Positions 7,663-15,784 of a stretch of 64,000 nt of DNA are shown here, piece after piece. The stretch comes from Pseudomonas tolaasii NCPPB 2192. GTDB taxonomy: Bacteria > Pseudomonadota > Gammaproteobacteria > Pseudomonadales > Pseudomonadaceae. The stretch covers positions 248,001 to 312,000 of the forward strand of contig NZ_PHHD01000001.1 of NCBI RefSeq assembly GCF_002813445.1, in the 5' to 3' direction. The notes under the pieces are model-generated. The model did no database searches. It was not told the DNA's origin and worked only from the letters and a program-made list of their open reading frames with translations. Both the position numbers and the translations under genes were made by a program. Each line of letters starts with the position of its first letter. Positions within the stretch are counted from its first letter, which is position 1.

Positions 7663-9534
7663 TTAAATCCACAACTTCTTGAAGTCACGCCCGCCAAAGA
7701 TCAGGTTGACCATTGCGCGGGTCACCATGATGGCCGTGAACATCGAGGTAAAGATACCGAGGGACATGGTTACCGCAAAGCCTTTGACCGGGCCGGTGCC
7801 CATGGCAAAGAGAATCCCGCCGACCAGCAACGTAGTCAGGTTGGAGTCGAGAATCGCGGTAAATGCCCGGCCGAAGCCTTCGTTGATTGCACGCTGTACG
7901 GTCATGCCCGCGGCAATCTCTTCACGAATCCGCGAGAAGATCAGCACGTTGGCGTCTACCGCCATACCCATGGTGAGTACGATACCGGCGATACCCGGCA
8001 AGGTCAGCGTAGCGCCCAGCAGCGACATCAGGGCCAGCAGCATCACCATGTTGCCCGCCAGGGCCACGGTGGCAATGATGCCGAAGAAGCGGTAGATGGC
8101 GATGATGAACAGGGAAACGAACAGCATGCCCCACAAGGCTGCATCGATACCCTTGGTGATGTTGTCGGCACCCAGGCTCGGGCCGATGGTACGTTCTTCA
8201 GCGAAGTACATCGGGGCAGCCAGGCCACCGGCACGCAGCAGCAGCGCCAGCTCGGACGACTCGCCCTGACCGTTCAAGCCGGTGATGCGGAATTGAGCAC
8301 CCAGCGGCGACTGAATGGTCGCCAGGCTGATGATCTTCTTCTCTTCCTTGAAGGTCTGCACCGGTACGTCTTTCTCGACGCCATCCACCACTTGCTTGGT
8401 GTAAGTGGTGACAGGGCGCTGCTCAATGAAGATCACCGCCATGCTGCGACCGACGTTGCTGCGCGTGGCGCGGCTCATCAACTCGCCGCCATGGCCATCC
8501 AGACGGATGTTCACTTCAGGGGTACCGTGCTCGCCGAAACCGGCCTTGGCGTCGGTTACCTGGTCACCGGTGATGATCAAGCCACGCTCAATCAGCGCCG
8601 GAGGACGGTTGCCTTCGCGGAACTCGAATTCCTCGGCAGTGGCACGGGTAGCACCCGGCTCGGCCGCCAGACGGAATTCCAGGTTGGCGGTTTTACCCAG
8701 GATACGCTTGGCTTCAGCGGTGTCCTGTACGCCCGGCAGTTCAACCACGATGCGGTTGGCACCCTGACGCTGAACGATCGGCTCGGCCACACCCAGCTCG
8801 TTGACGCGGTTACGCACCGTGGTCAAGTTCTGCTTGATGGAGTACTCGCGGATTTCCGCAATCTTCGCCGGGCTCATCGCCAGACGCAGTACGGCCTGGC
8901 CATTCAGGTCAGCCGGTACGATGTCGAAATCATTGAAATTCTTGCGGATCAGGGCGCGGGCCTGTTCGCGGGACGCTTCGTCAGAGAAGCCCAGCTGGAT
9001 GGCACCGTTGAGCTGCGGCAGGCTGCGATAGCGCAGTTTCTCTTTGCGCAGCAGGCTCTTCACGTCGCCTTCGTAGACTTTCAGGCGGGCATCGAGGGCC
9101 TTGTCCATGTCGACTTCCAGCAGGAAGTGCACACCACCGGACAAGTCCAGACCCAGCTTCATCGGGTGCGCGCCAATGCTGCGCAGCCATTTTGGCGTGG
9201 TCTGTGCCAGGTTGAGCGCGACCACGTAGTCGTCACCCATGGCCTTGCGCACGACGTCTTTGGCCGGCAATTGGTCTTCTGCCTTGGTCAGGCGCAACAA
9301 GCCGCCCTTCGCATCAGCCGCCAATGTTGCCGCTTTAACCTGGATGCCCGCGTCAGTGAGCGCTTTGCTCGCGCGGTCCAGGTCAGCCTGATTGACTTGC
9401 AGCGAAGTGCTGGCGCCAGTGATCTGGATCGCCGGGTCATCAGGATAAAGATTGGGAGCGGAATAAATAAAACCGATCGCCAGCACCGCCAGGATCAGTA
9501 CGTATTTCCACAGAGGGTATTTGTTCAGCATCAC
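7663..9534 (-). CDS. secD: Protein translocase subunit SecD
   Basis: The product (623 residues; 622 if the second ATG is used) is the large SecDF subunit. The family motif LGLDLSGGVHFLLEVDM lies near residue 130. A large periplasmic head follows. The C-terminal six-helix block contains MAVDANVLIFSRIREE, which carries a conserved Asp of the proton path. The length is close to that of the P. aeruginosa protein. A GC-rich hairpin without a T run (about 9552-9571) separates it from yajC. Confidence 0.97.
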   Translation of the reverse strand: MMLNKYPLWKYVLILAVLAIGFIYSAPNLYPDDPAIQITGASTSLQVNQADLDRASKALTDAGIQVKAATLAADAKGGLLRLTKAEDQLPAKDVVRKAMGDDYVVALNLAQTTPKWLRSIGAHPMKLGLDLSGGVHFLLEVDMDKALDARLKVYEGDVKSLLRKEKLRYRSLPQLNGAIQLGFSDEASREQARALIRKNFNDFDIVPADLNGQAVLRLAMSPAKIAEIREYSIKQNLTTVRNRVNELGVAEPIVQRQGANRIVVELPGVQDTAEAKRILGKTANLEFRLAAEPGATRATAEEFEFREGNRPPALIERGLIITGDQVTDAKAGFGEHGTPEVNIRLDGHGGELMSRATRSNVGRSMAVIFIEQRPVTTYTKQVVDGVEKDVPVQTFKEEKKIISLATIQSPLGAQFRITGLNGQGESSELALLLRAGGLAAPMYFAEERTIGPSLGADNITKGIDAALWGMLFVSLFIIAIYRFFGIIATVALAGNMVMLLALMSLLGATLTLPGIAGIVLTMGMAVDANVLIFSRIREEIAAGMTVQRAINEGFGRAFTAILDSNLTTLLVGGILFAMGTGPVKGFAVTMSLGIFTSMFTAIMVTRAMVNLIFGGRDFKKLWI

Positions 9535-9551
9535 GCCGCCCGCTTATAACG

Positions 9552-9571
9552 CGGGGCGCCTTGCGCGCCCC
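9552..9571 (-). other. GC-rich intergenic hairpin between yajC and secD
   Basis: GGGGCGCC-TTGC-GCGCCCC is a short perfect stem lying between the yajC stop and the secD start. There is no T run, so it is more likely an mRNA stabiliser or processing element than a full terminator. It could help set the YajC:SecD ratio, which is inference. Confidence 0.45.
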
Positions 9572-9593
9572 GTCGATTGGTAAAGGTTGTTAC

Positions 9594-9932
9594 TTAGATC
9601 GCTTTGAGCGTGCCTTTTGGCAGCGTGGCGGCGATGGCGCCCTTCTGGAACTTCATTTCTACGGTGTCGGAGACTTCCAGAACCACGAAAGCATCGGAAA
9701 CCTTGGTGATCTTGCCGGCGATGCCGCCAGTGGTCACAACTTCGTCGCCTTTTTGCAGGCTGCCCAGCAGGTTTTTCTGCTCTTTGGCGCGCTTGGCCTG
9801 TGGACGCCAGATCATCAGGTAGAAGATGACCAGGAAGCCGACCAGGAAAATCCACTCAAAACCACCGCCCATTGGGCCGGCAGCGGCAGGCGCAGCGGCG
9901 TCAGCCATGGCATTAGAGATAAAAAAGCTCAT
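9594..9932 (-). CDS. yajC: Sec translocase accessory subunit YajC
   Basis: This small (112-residue) inner-membrane protein associates with SecDF-YidC. A single membrane helix (FEWIFLVGFLVIFYLMIWRP) is followed by QAKRAKEQKNLLGSLQKGDEVVTTGGIAGKI, the conserved cytosolic domain. The N-terminal Ala/Gly-rich extension before the helix is normal for pseudomonads. It lies 43 nt after tgt in a leftward cluster queA-tgt-yajC-secD-secF that is conserved across gammaproteobacteria. Confidence 0.96.
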   Translation of the reverse strand: MSFFISNAMADAAAPAAAGPMGGGFEWIFLVGFLVIFYLMIWRPQAKRAKEQKNLLGSLQKGDEVVTTGGIAGKITKVSDAFVVLEVSDTVEMKFQKGAIAATLPKGTLKAI

Positions 9933-9975
9933 TTAGCACTCCAGTTGCAAATAGTGAATCTTAGGGTCGCAAATC

Positions 9976-11100
9976 TCAGTCCAAGGGCGGCACAGGGAGC
10001 CCGCGCTTGGCATAGAAGGCATCGACGAAGGCGGCCAATGTACCCTGTTGAATAGCCTCGCGCAAACCAGCCATCAGGACTTGGTAATGGCGCAAATTGT
10101 GGATGGTATTCAACATGCTACCCAGCATTTCCCCGCACTTGTCCAGATGGTGCAGATAAGCACGGGAGAAGTTCTGGCAGGTGTAGCAGTCACAGGTGGG
10201 ATCCAGCGGCGAATCATCATGGCGATGGAACGCGTTACGGATCTTCAGCACGCCTGTATCGATGAACAGATGCCCATTGCGGGCATTACGGGTTGGCATC
10301 ACGCAATCGAACATGTCCACACCGCGGCGCACACCCTCTACGAGATCTTCCGGTTTGCCAACGCCCATAAGGTAACGAGGTTTGTCAGCCGGCATCAGGC
10401 CCGGCAGGTAATCCAGCACCTTGATCATCTCGTGTTTGGGCTCGCCCACCGACAAACCGCCGATGGCCAGGCCGTCAAAGCCGATCTTGTCCAAGCCTTC
10501 CAGCGAGCGTTTGCGCAGGCTTTCGTGCATGCCGCCCTGGACGATACCGAACAGCGCCGCCGTGTTGTCGCCGTGGGCATTCTTCGAGCGCTGGGCCCAA
10601 CGCAGCGACAGCTCCATGGAGATCCGCGCCACGTCTTCGTCCGCCGGGTACGGGGTGCACTCGTCGAAAATCATCACGATGTCGGAGCCCAGGTCGCGCT
10701 GAACCTGCATCGACTCTTCCGGCCCCATGAACACTTTGGAACCGTCCACCGGCGAGGCGAAGGTCACGCCCTCTTCCTTGATCTTGCGCATGGCGCCCAG
10801 GCTGAACACCTGGAAACCACCCGAGTCGGTCAGGATCGGTCCCTGCCACTTCATGAAGTCATGCAGGTCACCGTGCTTCTTGATCACTTCCGTGCCCGGG
10901 CGCAGCCAGAGGTGGAAGGTATTGCCGAGGATGATTTCGGCGCCGGTGGCGACGATGTCGCGCGGCAGCATGCCTTTTACGGTGCCGTAAGTGCCCACCG
11001 GCATGAAGGCCGGGGTCTCCACTGTGCCGCGCGGGAACGTGAGGCGACCACGACGAGCCTTGCCATCCGTGGCCAACAATTCAAACGACATACGACTCAT
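9976..11100 (-). CDS. tgt: Queuine tRNA-ribosyltransferase (TGT)
   Basis: This enzyme exchanges guanine-34 for preQ1 in GUN-anticodon tRNAs. The product is 374 residues. The N-terminal active-site regions (LTFPRGTVETPAFMPVGTYG, LTDSGGFQVFSLG) and the nucleophile region (VMPTRNARNG) are present. The zinc site C-x-C-x2-C...H is seen in CDCYTCQNFSRAYLHHL. I favour the first ATG because GAGGA is well spaced before it and it overlaps the queA stop by 4 nt (ATGA). A start three codons later would match some annotated homologues. Confidence 0.96.
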   Translation of the reverse strand: MSRMSFELLATDGKARRGRLTFPRGTVETPAFMPVGTYGTVKGMLPRDIVATGAEIILGNTFHLWLRPGTEVIKKHGDLHDFMKWQGPILTDSGGFQVFSLGAMRKIKEEGVTFASPVDGSKVFMGPEESMQVQRDLGSDIVMIFDECTPYPADEDVARISMELSLRWAQRSKNAHGDNTAALFGIVQGGMHESLRKRSLEGLDKIGFDGLAIGGLSVGEPKHEMIKVLDYLPGLMPADKPRYLMGVGKPEDLVEGVRRGVDMFDCVMPTRNARNGHLFIDTGVLKIRNAFHRHDDSPLDPTCDCYTCQNFSRAYLHHLDKCGEMLGSMLNTIHNLRHYQVLMAGLREAIQQGTLAAFVDAFYAKRGLPVPPLD

Positions 11101-12146
11101 AAGGTTTCCTCTGGGCCGCGCGGCGCCGGGTTACGGGTGATAAACATCGCATCACCGTAGCTGAAAAAACGGTACTCGTTGGCGATGGCGGCTTGATAAG
11201 CGGCCATGGTTTCCGGGTAACCGGCAAATGCCGACACCAGCATCAACAGCGTGGATTCGGGCAAATGGAAGTTGGTCACCAGGCAATCGACCACATGAAA
11301 CGGCCGGCCCGGGAAAATAAAGATATCGGTGTCGCCACTGAAAGGCTTGAGCACGCCATCGCGCGCCGCGCTTTCCAGGGAACGCACGCTGGTGGTGCCC
11401 ACGGCAACCACCCGACCGCCGCGCGCCTTGCACGCCGCCACCGCATCCACCACTTCCTGGCTGACTTCGAGCCACTCGCTGTGCATATGGTGGTCTTCGA
11501 TCTTATCCACACGCACCGGCTGAAACGTGCCGGCCCCCACGTGCAGGGTCACATAGGCGGTTTCGACGCCCTTGGCGGCAATCGCGTCCAGCAGCGGCTG
11601 ATCAAAATGCAGCCCGGCGGTCGGCGCGGCCACGGCACCGAGGCGCTGGGAGTAAACGGTTTGATAGCGCTCGCGGTCCGCGTCTTCGTCGGGGCGGTCT
11701 ATATAAGGAGGCAACGGCATATGGCCGACGCGCTCAAGCAGCGGCAACACTTCCTCGGCGAACTTGAGTTCGAACAACGCATCATGGCGCGCGACCATCT
11801 CGGCCTCGCCACCGCCATCAATGAGGATGCTCGAACCCGGTTTCGGCGACTTGCTGGAGCGCACATGGGCCAGCACGCGATGGCTGTCCAGCACCCGCTC
11901 CACCAGAATTTCCAGCTTGCCGCCGGACGCTTTCTGGCCAAACAGCCGTGCCGGAATCACCCGGGTATTGTTGAACACCATCAGATCGCCTGGGCGCAAA
12001 TGCTCAAGCAAATCAGTGAATTGACGGTGTGCGAGGGCACCGCTCACCCCGTCCAGGGTCAGCAGTCGACTGGCGCGACGCTCGGCCAAAGGGTGGCGAG
12101 CGATCAGCGAATCAGGGAGCTCAAAAGTAAAGTCAGCAACGCGCAT
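11097..12146 (-). CDS. queA: S-adenosylmethionine:tRNA ribosyltransferase-isomerase QueA
   Basis: The 349-residue product transfers and isomerises the ribosyl moiety of SAM onto preQ1-tRNA to give epoxyqueuosine. Family signatures are visible: FELPDSLIARHPLAERRASRLL at the N terminus, MVFNNTRVIPARLFGQK, the AAPTAGLHF loop, LHVGAGTFQPVR and TNFHLPESTLLMLVSAFAG. The 4-nt ATGA overlap with tgt indicates translational coupling within the queuosine operon. Confidence 0.97.
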   Translation of the reverse strand: MRVADFTFELPDSLIARHPLAERRASRLLTLDGVSGALAHRQFTDLLEHLRPGDLMVFNNTRVIPARLFGQKASGGKLEILVERVLDSHRVLAHVRSSKSPKPGSSILIDGGGEAEMVARHDALFELKFAEEVLPLLERVGHMPLPPYIDRPDEDADRERYQTVYSQRLGAVAAPTAGLHFDQPLLDAIAAKGVETAYVTLHVGAGTFQPVRVDKIEDHHMHSEWLEVSQEVVDAVAACKARGGRVVAVGTTSVRSLESAARDGVLKPFSGDTDIFIFPGRPFHVVDCLVTNFHLPESTLLMLVSAFAGYPETMAAYQAAIANEYRFFSYGDAMFITRNPAPRGPEETL

Positions 12147-12212
12147 GATGGGGTTCGTCTAGCAGGGCCGGGAAGTCTAGCGGAAATAGTGAAAATTGAC
12201 CATGAAACGTGA

Positions 12213-12241
12213 TTGACCAACGGTAATCACCTCTCTATACT
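12213..12241 (+). promoter_or_regulatory. Sigma-70 promoter of tRNA-Leu
   Basis: TTGACC and TATACT are separated by exactly 17 nt and lie 13 nt upstream of the mature tRNA 5' end. This is a near-consensus housekeeping promoter. Confidence 0.8.
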
Positions 12242-12254
12242 TCGCCGCCATTGA

Positions 12255-12339
12255 GCCCTGATGGCGGAATTGGTAGACGCGGCGGATTCAAAATCCGTTT
12301 TCGAAAGGAGTGGGAGTTCGAGTCTCCCTCGGGGCACCA
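12255..12339 (+). tRNA. tRNA-Leu (anticodon CAA)
   Basis: The 85-nt sequence folds as a class II tRNA. The acceptor stem is GCCCTGA/TCGGGGC, the anticodon loop TTCAAAA contains CAA, a long variable arm follows, and the T arm contains GTTCGAGTC. CCA is genomically encoded. The gene has its own promoter just upstream and a terminator immediately downstream. Confidence 0.97.
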
Positions 12340-12343
12340 TCTT

Positions 12344-12378
12344 AAAAAAAGACCTTGAAATTCAAGGTCTTTTTTTTC
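12344..12378 (+). terminator. Terminator of tRNA-Leu
   Basis: A GACCTTGAA-TTCAAGGTC palindrome is flanked by an A run and an eight-T run directly after the CCA end. It is a strong intrinsic terminator and may act on both strands. Confidence 0.93.
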
Positions 12379-12422
12379 GCCTGTCGAAAAGTGACCGGCG
12401 CGGCTGTGGAGGTAGCGGGACC

Positions 12423-12752
12423 ATGGAATTGTTGCTCGAAGCGGTTGCGTTGTTTGCCTTGAAACTGGCGTATGAGACGGACGAAGGCAGCCCGATTTTG
12501 CGCGATGACCCGGTGATGGAAGGGCATGACCGCGAGGTGTTTGGGTTGCTGGTGCGCCAGGGGAATCTGGCCGAAATACATGTGAAGCTGGATCAGTGCC
12601 TGGCATTGGCGCTCGATGCGTTGGGCGGCGCCACGACCGTGATGGGCCGCGAGCTGCAACGGCTTGCGGTGGATGCGCACCAGGCGTCGACGCTCGAAGA
12701 ACTCAACGCCCCACTCAACGCACTCAAGGATTACTTGAAAGCCATCCTTTAA
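12423..12752 (+). CDS. Conserved hypothetical protein, ~109 aa
   Basis: The ATG gives a 109-residue acidic, Leu-rich protein starting MELLLEAVALFALKLAYETD and ending in a helical segment (LNAPLNALKDYLKAIL). I see no transmembrane span or known motif. The open frame extends upstream into the tRNA, so the internal ATG after GGAGGTAGCGGGACC is the only sensible start. Its stop codon overlaps that of the convergent LysE gene by 2 nt. The codon use looks like that of the neighbours, which argues it is real. The function is unknown. Confidence 0.7.
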   Translation: MELLLEAVALFALKLAYETDEGSPILRDDPVMEGHDREVFGLLVRQGNLAEIHVKLDQCLALALDALGGATTVMGRELQRLAVDAHQASTLEELNAPLNALKDYLKAIL

Positions 12753-13384
12753 CGCCGCCCCTCCACCGCCATCCGCACCGCCAGCCCCATCAACACCGAG
12801 CCCATCAGCCAGCGCTGCACCACTTGCCATTTCGGCCGAGTCACGAAAAACACCGCGATGGAGCCCGCCATGATGGCAATCACTGAGTTAACGCTCACGC
12901 TGATTGCGATCTGCGTGAAGCCCAATATCAACGATTGCGTCAGCACACTGCCATGGCCGTTCGGGTCGATGAACTGTGGCAGCAACGACAAATACATCAC
13001 CGCCACTTTAGGGTTCAGCAGGTTGGTCACAAAGCCCATCATGAACAGCTTGCGCGGGCTGTCCTGGGGCAAATCCCGCACGTGAAAAGGTGAACGGCCA
13101 CCCGGTTTGAGGGCCTGCCACGCCAGATAAATCAGATACAACGCGCCGCCGATTCGCAACGCATCGTAGGCAAAAGGCACTGCCATCACCAACGCAGTGA
13201 TCCCCAACGCCGCACACAGCATGTAAACCACAAACCCCAACGCCACGCCGCCCAGCGAAATCAAACCCGCCGTGCGCCCCTGGCAGATTGAGCGCGAAAT
13301 GAGGTAAATCATGTTCGGACCGGGCGTCAGCACCATGCCGAGAGAGATCAGGCCGTAGGCGAGCAAGCTGGACAGTTCGGGCAT
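12749..13384 (-). CDS. LysE/RhtB family amino-acid exporter
   Basis: This 211-residue inner-membrane protein has five to six hydrophobic segments. The N-terminal LysE signature is visible as GMVLTPGPNMIYLISRSICQGRTAGLISLGG. The family exports amino acids or homoserine-like compounds, and the substrate here cannot be told. I chose MPELSSLLAYGL as the start because an AGGAG lies just upstream. The longer open frame upstream carries no family sequence. Its stop overlaps that of the convergent small gene. Confidence 0.9.
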   Translation of the reverse strand: MPELSSLLAYGLISLGMVLTPGPNMIYLISRSICQGRTAGLISLGGVALGFVVYMLCAALGITALVMAVPFAYDALRIGGALYLIYLAWQALKPGGRSPFHVRDLPQDSPRKLFMMGFVTNLLNPKVAVMYLSLLPQFIDPNGHGSVLTQSLILGFTQIAISVSVNSVIAIMAGSIAVFFVTRPKWQVVQRWLMGSVLMGLAVRMAVEGRR

Positions 13385-13492
13385 GGGAGGCGCTCCTGAT
13401 TTGTTGTGCCGGCGGCCATGGTAGGGTGTTGAAAAGCAGGCCGTTAGATACAGATTCACCCGCAAAACGGCATACACCCACGAGGCAGGCCC

Positions 13493-13864
13493 ATGATCGA
13501 CTTCAACAACAAAGGCTTCTTCAAGCTCAAGCAAAACAACGAATATGCCGAACGCGTCTCGGCGCTGTTGCTCGACGGCGAAGAAGTGATCGACGCCTAC
13601 AAGGCCATGCGTGACGGCGTGGTCTTCACCACCAAGCGCATCATCGCGGTGAACGTGCAGGGGATCACCGGCAGCAAGAAGGATTTCACCTCGCTGCCGT
13701 ACAAAAATATCGTGGCGTACTCGGTGGAAACGTCCGGCACGTTTGACCTGGACTCGGAGCTGGAAATTTACTTTTCGTCACTGGGCAAAGTGAAGTTCGA
13801 ATTCACCGGCAAGACCTCAATCGTCGAAATCTCCCGGATCATTTCCAGCCACCTGCTGAGCTAA
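13493..13864 (+). CDS. Bacterial PH-domain protein
   Basis: This soluble 123-residue protein matches the small bacterial pleckstrin-homology (bPH) proteins. It has a beta-rich core with GVVFTTKRIIAVNVQG, then SKKDFTSLPYKNIVAYSVETSG, then DSELEIYFSSLGKVKFEF, and ends in a C-terminal helix (EISRIISSHLLS). The function is not known for this group, though some related proteins are stress-associated. It stands alone and is divergent from the LysE gene. Confidence 0.82.
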   Translation: MIDFNNKGFFKLKQNNEYAERVSALLLDGEEVIDAYKAMRDGVVFTTKRIIAVNVQGITGSKKDFTSLPYKNIVAYSVETSGTFDLDSELEIYFSSLGKVKFEFTGKTSIVEISRIISSHLLS

Positions 13865-13873
13865 CCAACAGGC

Positions 13874-13908
13874 AAAAAAAAAAGACCTTGGCGTCCCAAG
13901 GTCTCTTT
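13874..13908. terminator. Bidirectional terminator between PH-domain and DUF3077 genes
   Basis: AGACCTTGG-CGTC-CCAAGGTCT forms a strong stem. On the minus strand it is followed by about ten T residues, so it mainly terminates the leftward DUF3077-like transcript. On the plus strand the tail is only CTTTC. Confidence 0.8.
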
Positions 13909-13946
13909 CACTGCCAAGGCTGATTCAACGGGTGTACACCATCAAA

Positions 13947-13969
13947 TGTGGGAGCTGGCTTGCCTGCGA
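13947..13969. repeat. Solitary REP half-element
   Basis: A single arm TGTGGGAGCTGGCTTGCCTG is present without an inverted partner nearby. It is an orphan REP next to the end of the DUF3077-like gene. Confidence 0.8.
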
Positions 13970-14002
13970 AGACGCCAGCCGCCACACCCTCAAACCATCA
14001 GC

Positions 14003-14311
14003 CTAAACACCAACAGCATCCCCCTCCTCCATCACCCCATTCGGCAACATCCCATTCGCCAAATCATCCACCACCGCCTTCGCCATCTCCCCCAAATAAT
14101 GGGCGGCCCAGGCATAACGATCCGCGCTCGTGTCCATGGCAGCGTCCAGCGCGAGCATTTTGGAACAGTGCAGTAGCTCGGAGGCATGCTCCAAGGCTTC
14201 GCGAATAGGCACACCAGCGTTGACGCGGAAAAGGCGGTGCAGGTTGGGTTGATTGCCGCAGGTGGAGAAAGTGATGATGCCGAGGGTTTTGTTGAGGGGT
14301 GGGTTGATCAT
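14003..14311 (-). CDS. DUF3077-like small protein
   Basis: The product is 102 residues. Its central part (LFRVNAGVPIREALEHASELLHCSKMLA) and the segment RYAWAAHYLGEMAKAVVDDL match the pattern of DUF3077 proteins, which are abundant and nearly restricted to Pseudomonas. The function is unknown. The ATG is preceded by GGAGG at 6 nt spacing and overlaps the stop of a 24-codon leader ORF (ATGA). A terminator follows. The assignment to the family is from memory of its motif pattern. Confidence 0.75.
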   Translation of the reverse strand: MINPPLNKTLGIITFSTCGNQPNLHRLFRVNAGVPIREALEHASELLHCSKMLALDAAMDTSADRYAWAAHYLGEMAKAVVDDLANGMLPNGVMEEGDAVGV

Positions 14312-14382
14312 TGGGCACCTCCGGATTCAGCCGGAGTGCCGGTTGCAGTGTTACGAAGGTATGACCTGTCAGAAACGCTCAT
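14308..14382 (-). CDS. Translated 24-codon leader ORF upstream of DUF3077-like gene
   Basis: ATG at 14382-14380 is preceded on the minus strand by AGGAG at 8 nt spacing, a near-ideal ribosome binding site. The ORF encodes MSVSDRSYLRNTATG... and ends in TGA within the ATGA that starts the DUF3077-like gene. The overlap indicates translational coupling. It may be a regulatory leader peptide or a small functional protein. No homologous function is known to me. Confidence 0.6.
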   Translation of the reverse strand: MSVSDRSYLRNTATGTPAESGGAQ

Positions 14383-14411
14383 GGATTTAGCTCCTAATGT
14401 AGAGAAGAGCC

Positions 14412-14482
14412 GCCACGTTCGTTTCCAGGCGAATGGGTGGCAGCTATGCGCAGGCTGGAAAACCGGGACAATAGGAACCCGG
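14412..14482 (-). promoter_or_regulatory. Structured 5' leader with two hairpins
   Basis: On the minus strand, upstream of the leader ORF, two stem-loops can be drawn. The first is CCGGG-TTCCTATTGT-CCCGG (14463-14482). The second pairs GCCAC...TTCG with CGAA...GTGGC (14412-14441) around a CCTGGAAA loop. No promoter is obvious. This looks like a conserved-type 5' untranslated region and a possible cis-regulatory RNA. Structure was judged by eye only. Confidence 0.4.
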
Positions 14483-14794
14483 CAGACCCGAGAGTCTCCC
14501 GCGCACAACCGCCATAACACGGATATGCTGGCACAAAAACACCAACAATCGCGATAAAGATAGTGGCACCTGTGCGCTATTGTTCCACGGGTTTCCAGGC
14601 CCGGTCGCTGCTAGGCAGCGACATGCGAAAACTAGCCCCAAAATATCCGACAAGAAAAGTGAAGCCTTGTGACAAGAAATTTCTCGCGACCAGCATCAGC
14701 TCGCGAAGCATTTCCCCCCCAAGCATTTCCGCCCGCCCGTCGAAACGTGCGTTCGTCACTCGTGCAAATCTCTGGTTACGGCTATTCTTGAGCG
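14483..14794. other. Intergenic stretch with one doubtful short ORF
   Basis: No convincing gene lies here. A perfect 8-bp inverted repeat, GTCGCTGC-TAG-GCAGCGAC, occurs at 14604-14622. A GTG-started 60-codon frame on the minus strand (14577-14759, MTNARFDGRAEML...) is open, but it has no clear ribosome binding site or recognisable motif. The region becomes AT-rich from about 14620 and marks the edge of the accessory island. Confidence 0.4.
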
Positions 14795-15353
14795 GTGCTA
14801 ATTAACCACGAACGAGAAAAACCCATCCAGGCGGTGAAGTTTTTTCCCTTAATACTCGAAAGCTAGGAAAAACGAAGCTTTATAAGCTTCTGTATTTCCT
14901 AGACTTTACTCATCATAGATGATACTGGGCTGTCCGTCACAGGCTTGGATTATTTAGTGTGGCCTATGGGCCCGGTACCAGTAAAGCTTCATAATGAGCT
15001 GGAGAATCCCGACTATGATTGGCTAGGAAATTGCGAGTTCCACTTGGTACATGCTCGCAAAAAAAAAAAAAATGTTAACAGCAAATGCGCTCATTGTTTT
15101 CGATTATGCCGATTTTTCTAAGCGCAAACTAAAGATACTGATTGCCCTCGCAAAAGAATTCCGAAAAAGCTCCGCCGACGAAATGGTTGAGTGTACATAA
15201 TTAGAAAATCTGCCATGGCATCAGATCTATGAAATCGAAAAACGCAAACAAAAACTCATTCCATATTCAATGTCATTACGCAAACAAGATTTTGAGCACT
15301 TGATCGACTCGATAAGAGACCGAGAGGAACTTATAGCGACCATGAGAACCTGA
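14795..15353 (+). pseudogene. Decayed Panacea-domain (SocA/DUF4065-like) antitoxin gene
   Basis: No single frame is open, but joining frames rebuilds a Panacea-type protein. The GTG at 14795 gives LINHEREKPIQAVKFF. A shift near 14845 gives KLGKTKLYKLLYFLDFTHHR. A further shift near 14912 gives DDTGLSVTGLDYLVWPMGPV, with the WPMGPVPVKLHNEL hallmark. After a 14-A run (15059-15072) another shift gives FSKRKLKILIALAKEF and ENLPWHQIYEIEKRKQKLIP. TAA at 15198-15200 interrupts the last part, and TGA at 15351 ends it. Panacea domains act as antitoxins against many different toxin folds. At least three frameshifts and a nonsense codon make this a dead gene. The next frame begins 1 nt after its stop. 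Confidence 0.72.
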
Positions 15354-15354
15354 A

Positions 15355-15738
15355 TTGAAGCCTGGAACTATTTTAGCTCATAACAATTTTATGTTCGCAG
15401 ACGGCTCAACCAGAAATAAATATCTGGTGATTCTTGGCTCAAGCGAAACAAGAGTTATTGCAGTGAAGACCACATCAAAAGGTCATAGATATCGCAACGA
15501 TCACGGTTGTCAGAGCGGAAATACTTACCCGGTACTTCGACTAACGTTAGGCCGTTGCTAGTGCTTAAGCCTGAATACTTGGTTTTGCCTCAGTGAGCTT
15601 TATGAAATAGACTCCATAAAATTAACTCGCGGAATACTAGATGGAGAGATATTCAAATACGGGCATCTAGAGATGCACAATTACCCGAGACCTACAATTT
15701 TGTGCAAAAGGATGCGACGATATATCTTCCACACATGA
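15355..15738 (+). pseudogene. Decayed toxin partner of the Panacea gene (possibly MazF/PemK-like fold)
   Basis: A TTG at 15355 starts MKPGTILAHNNFMFADGSTR... one base after the stop of the Panacea remnant. The frame stays open for about 127 codons, except for an in-frame TAG at 15559-15561. Beyond it the same frame continues as LNTWFCLSELYEIDSIKLTR to TGA at 15736. The N-terminal KPGTI...KYLVILG pattern, a short beta-rich protein, resembles the start of MazF/PemK-like small barrel proteins. That fold is my guess and is not secure. Position immediately downstream of a Panacea gene is the normal place for its cognate toxin. Confidence 0.5.
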
Positions 15739-15784
15739 AACAGTCATAACCTCATGTCTTGCCCCTACATAGAATCTCAAATGC

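Noticed and set aside
12255..12339. tRNA-Leu as the attachment site of the 14.8-17.7 kb island
   Set aside because: The island begins about 2.5 kb away, no integrase is present, and I see no repeat of the tRNA 3' end at the far side.
14577..14759. 60-codon minus-strand frame MTNARFDGRAEML...
   Set aside because: It has a GTG start without a good ribosome binding site, no motif, and an inverted repeat inside. I left it unannotated as a gene.
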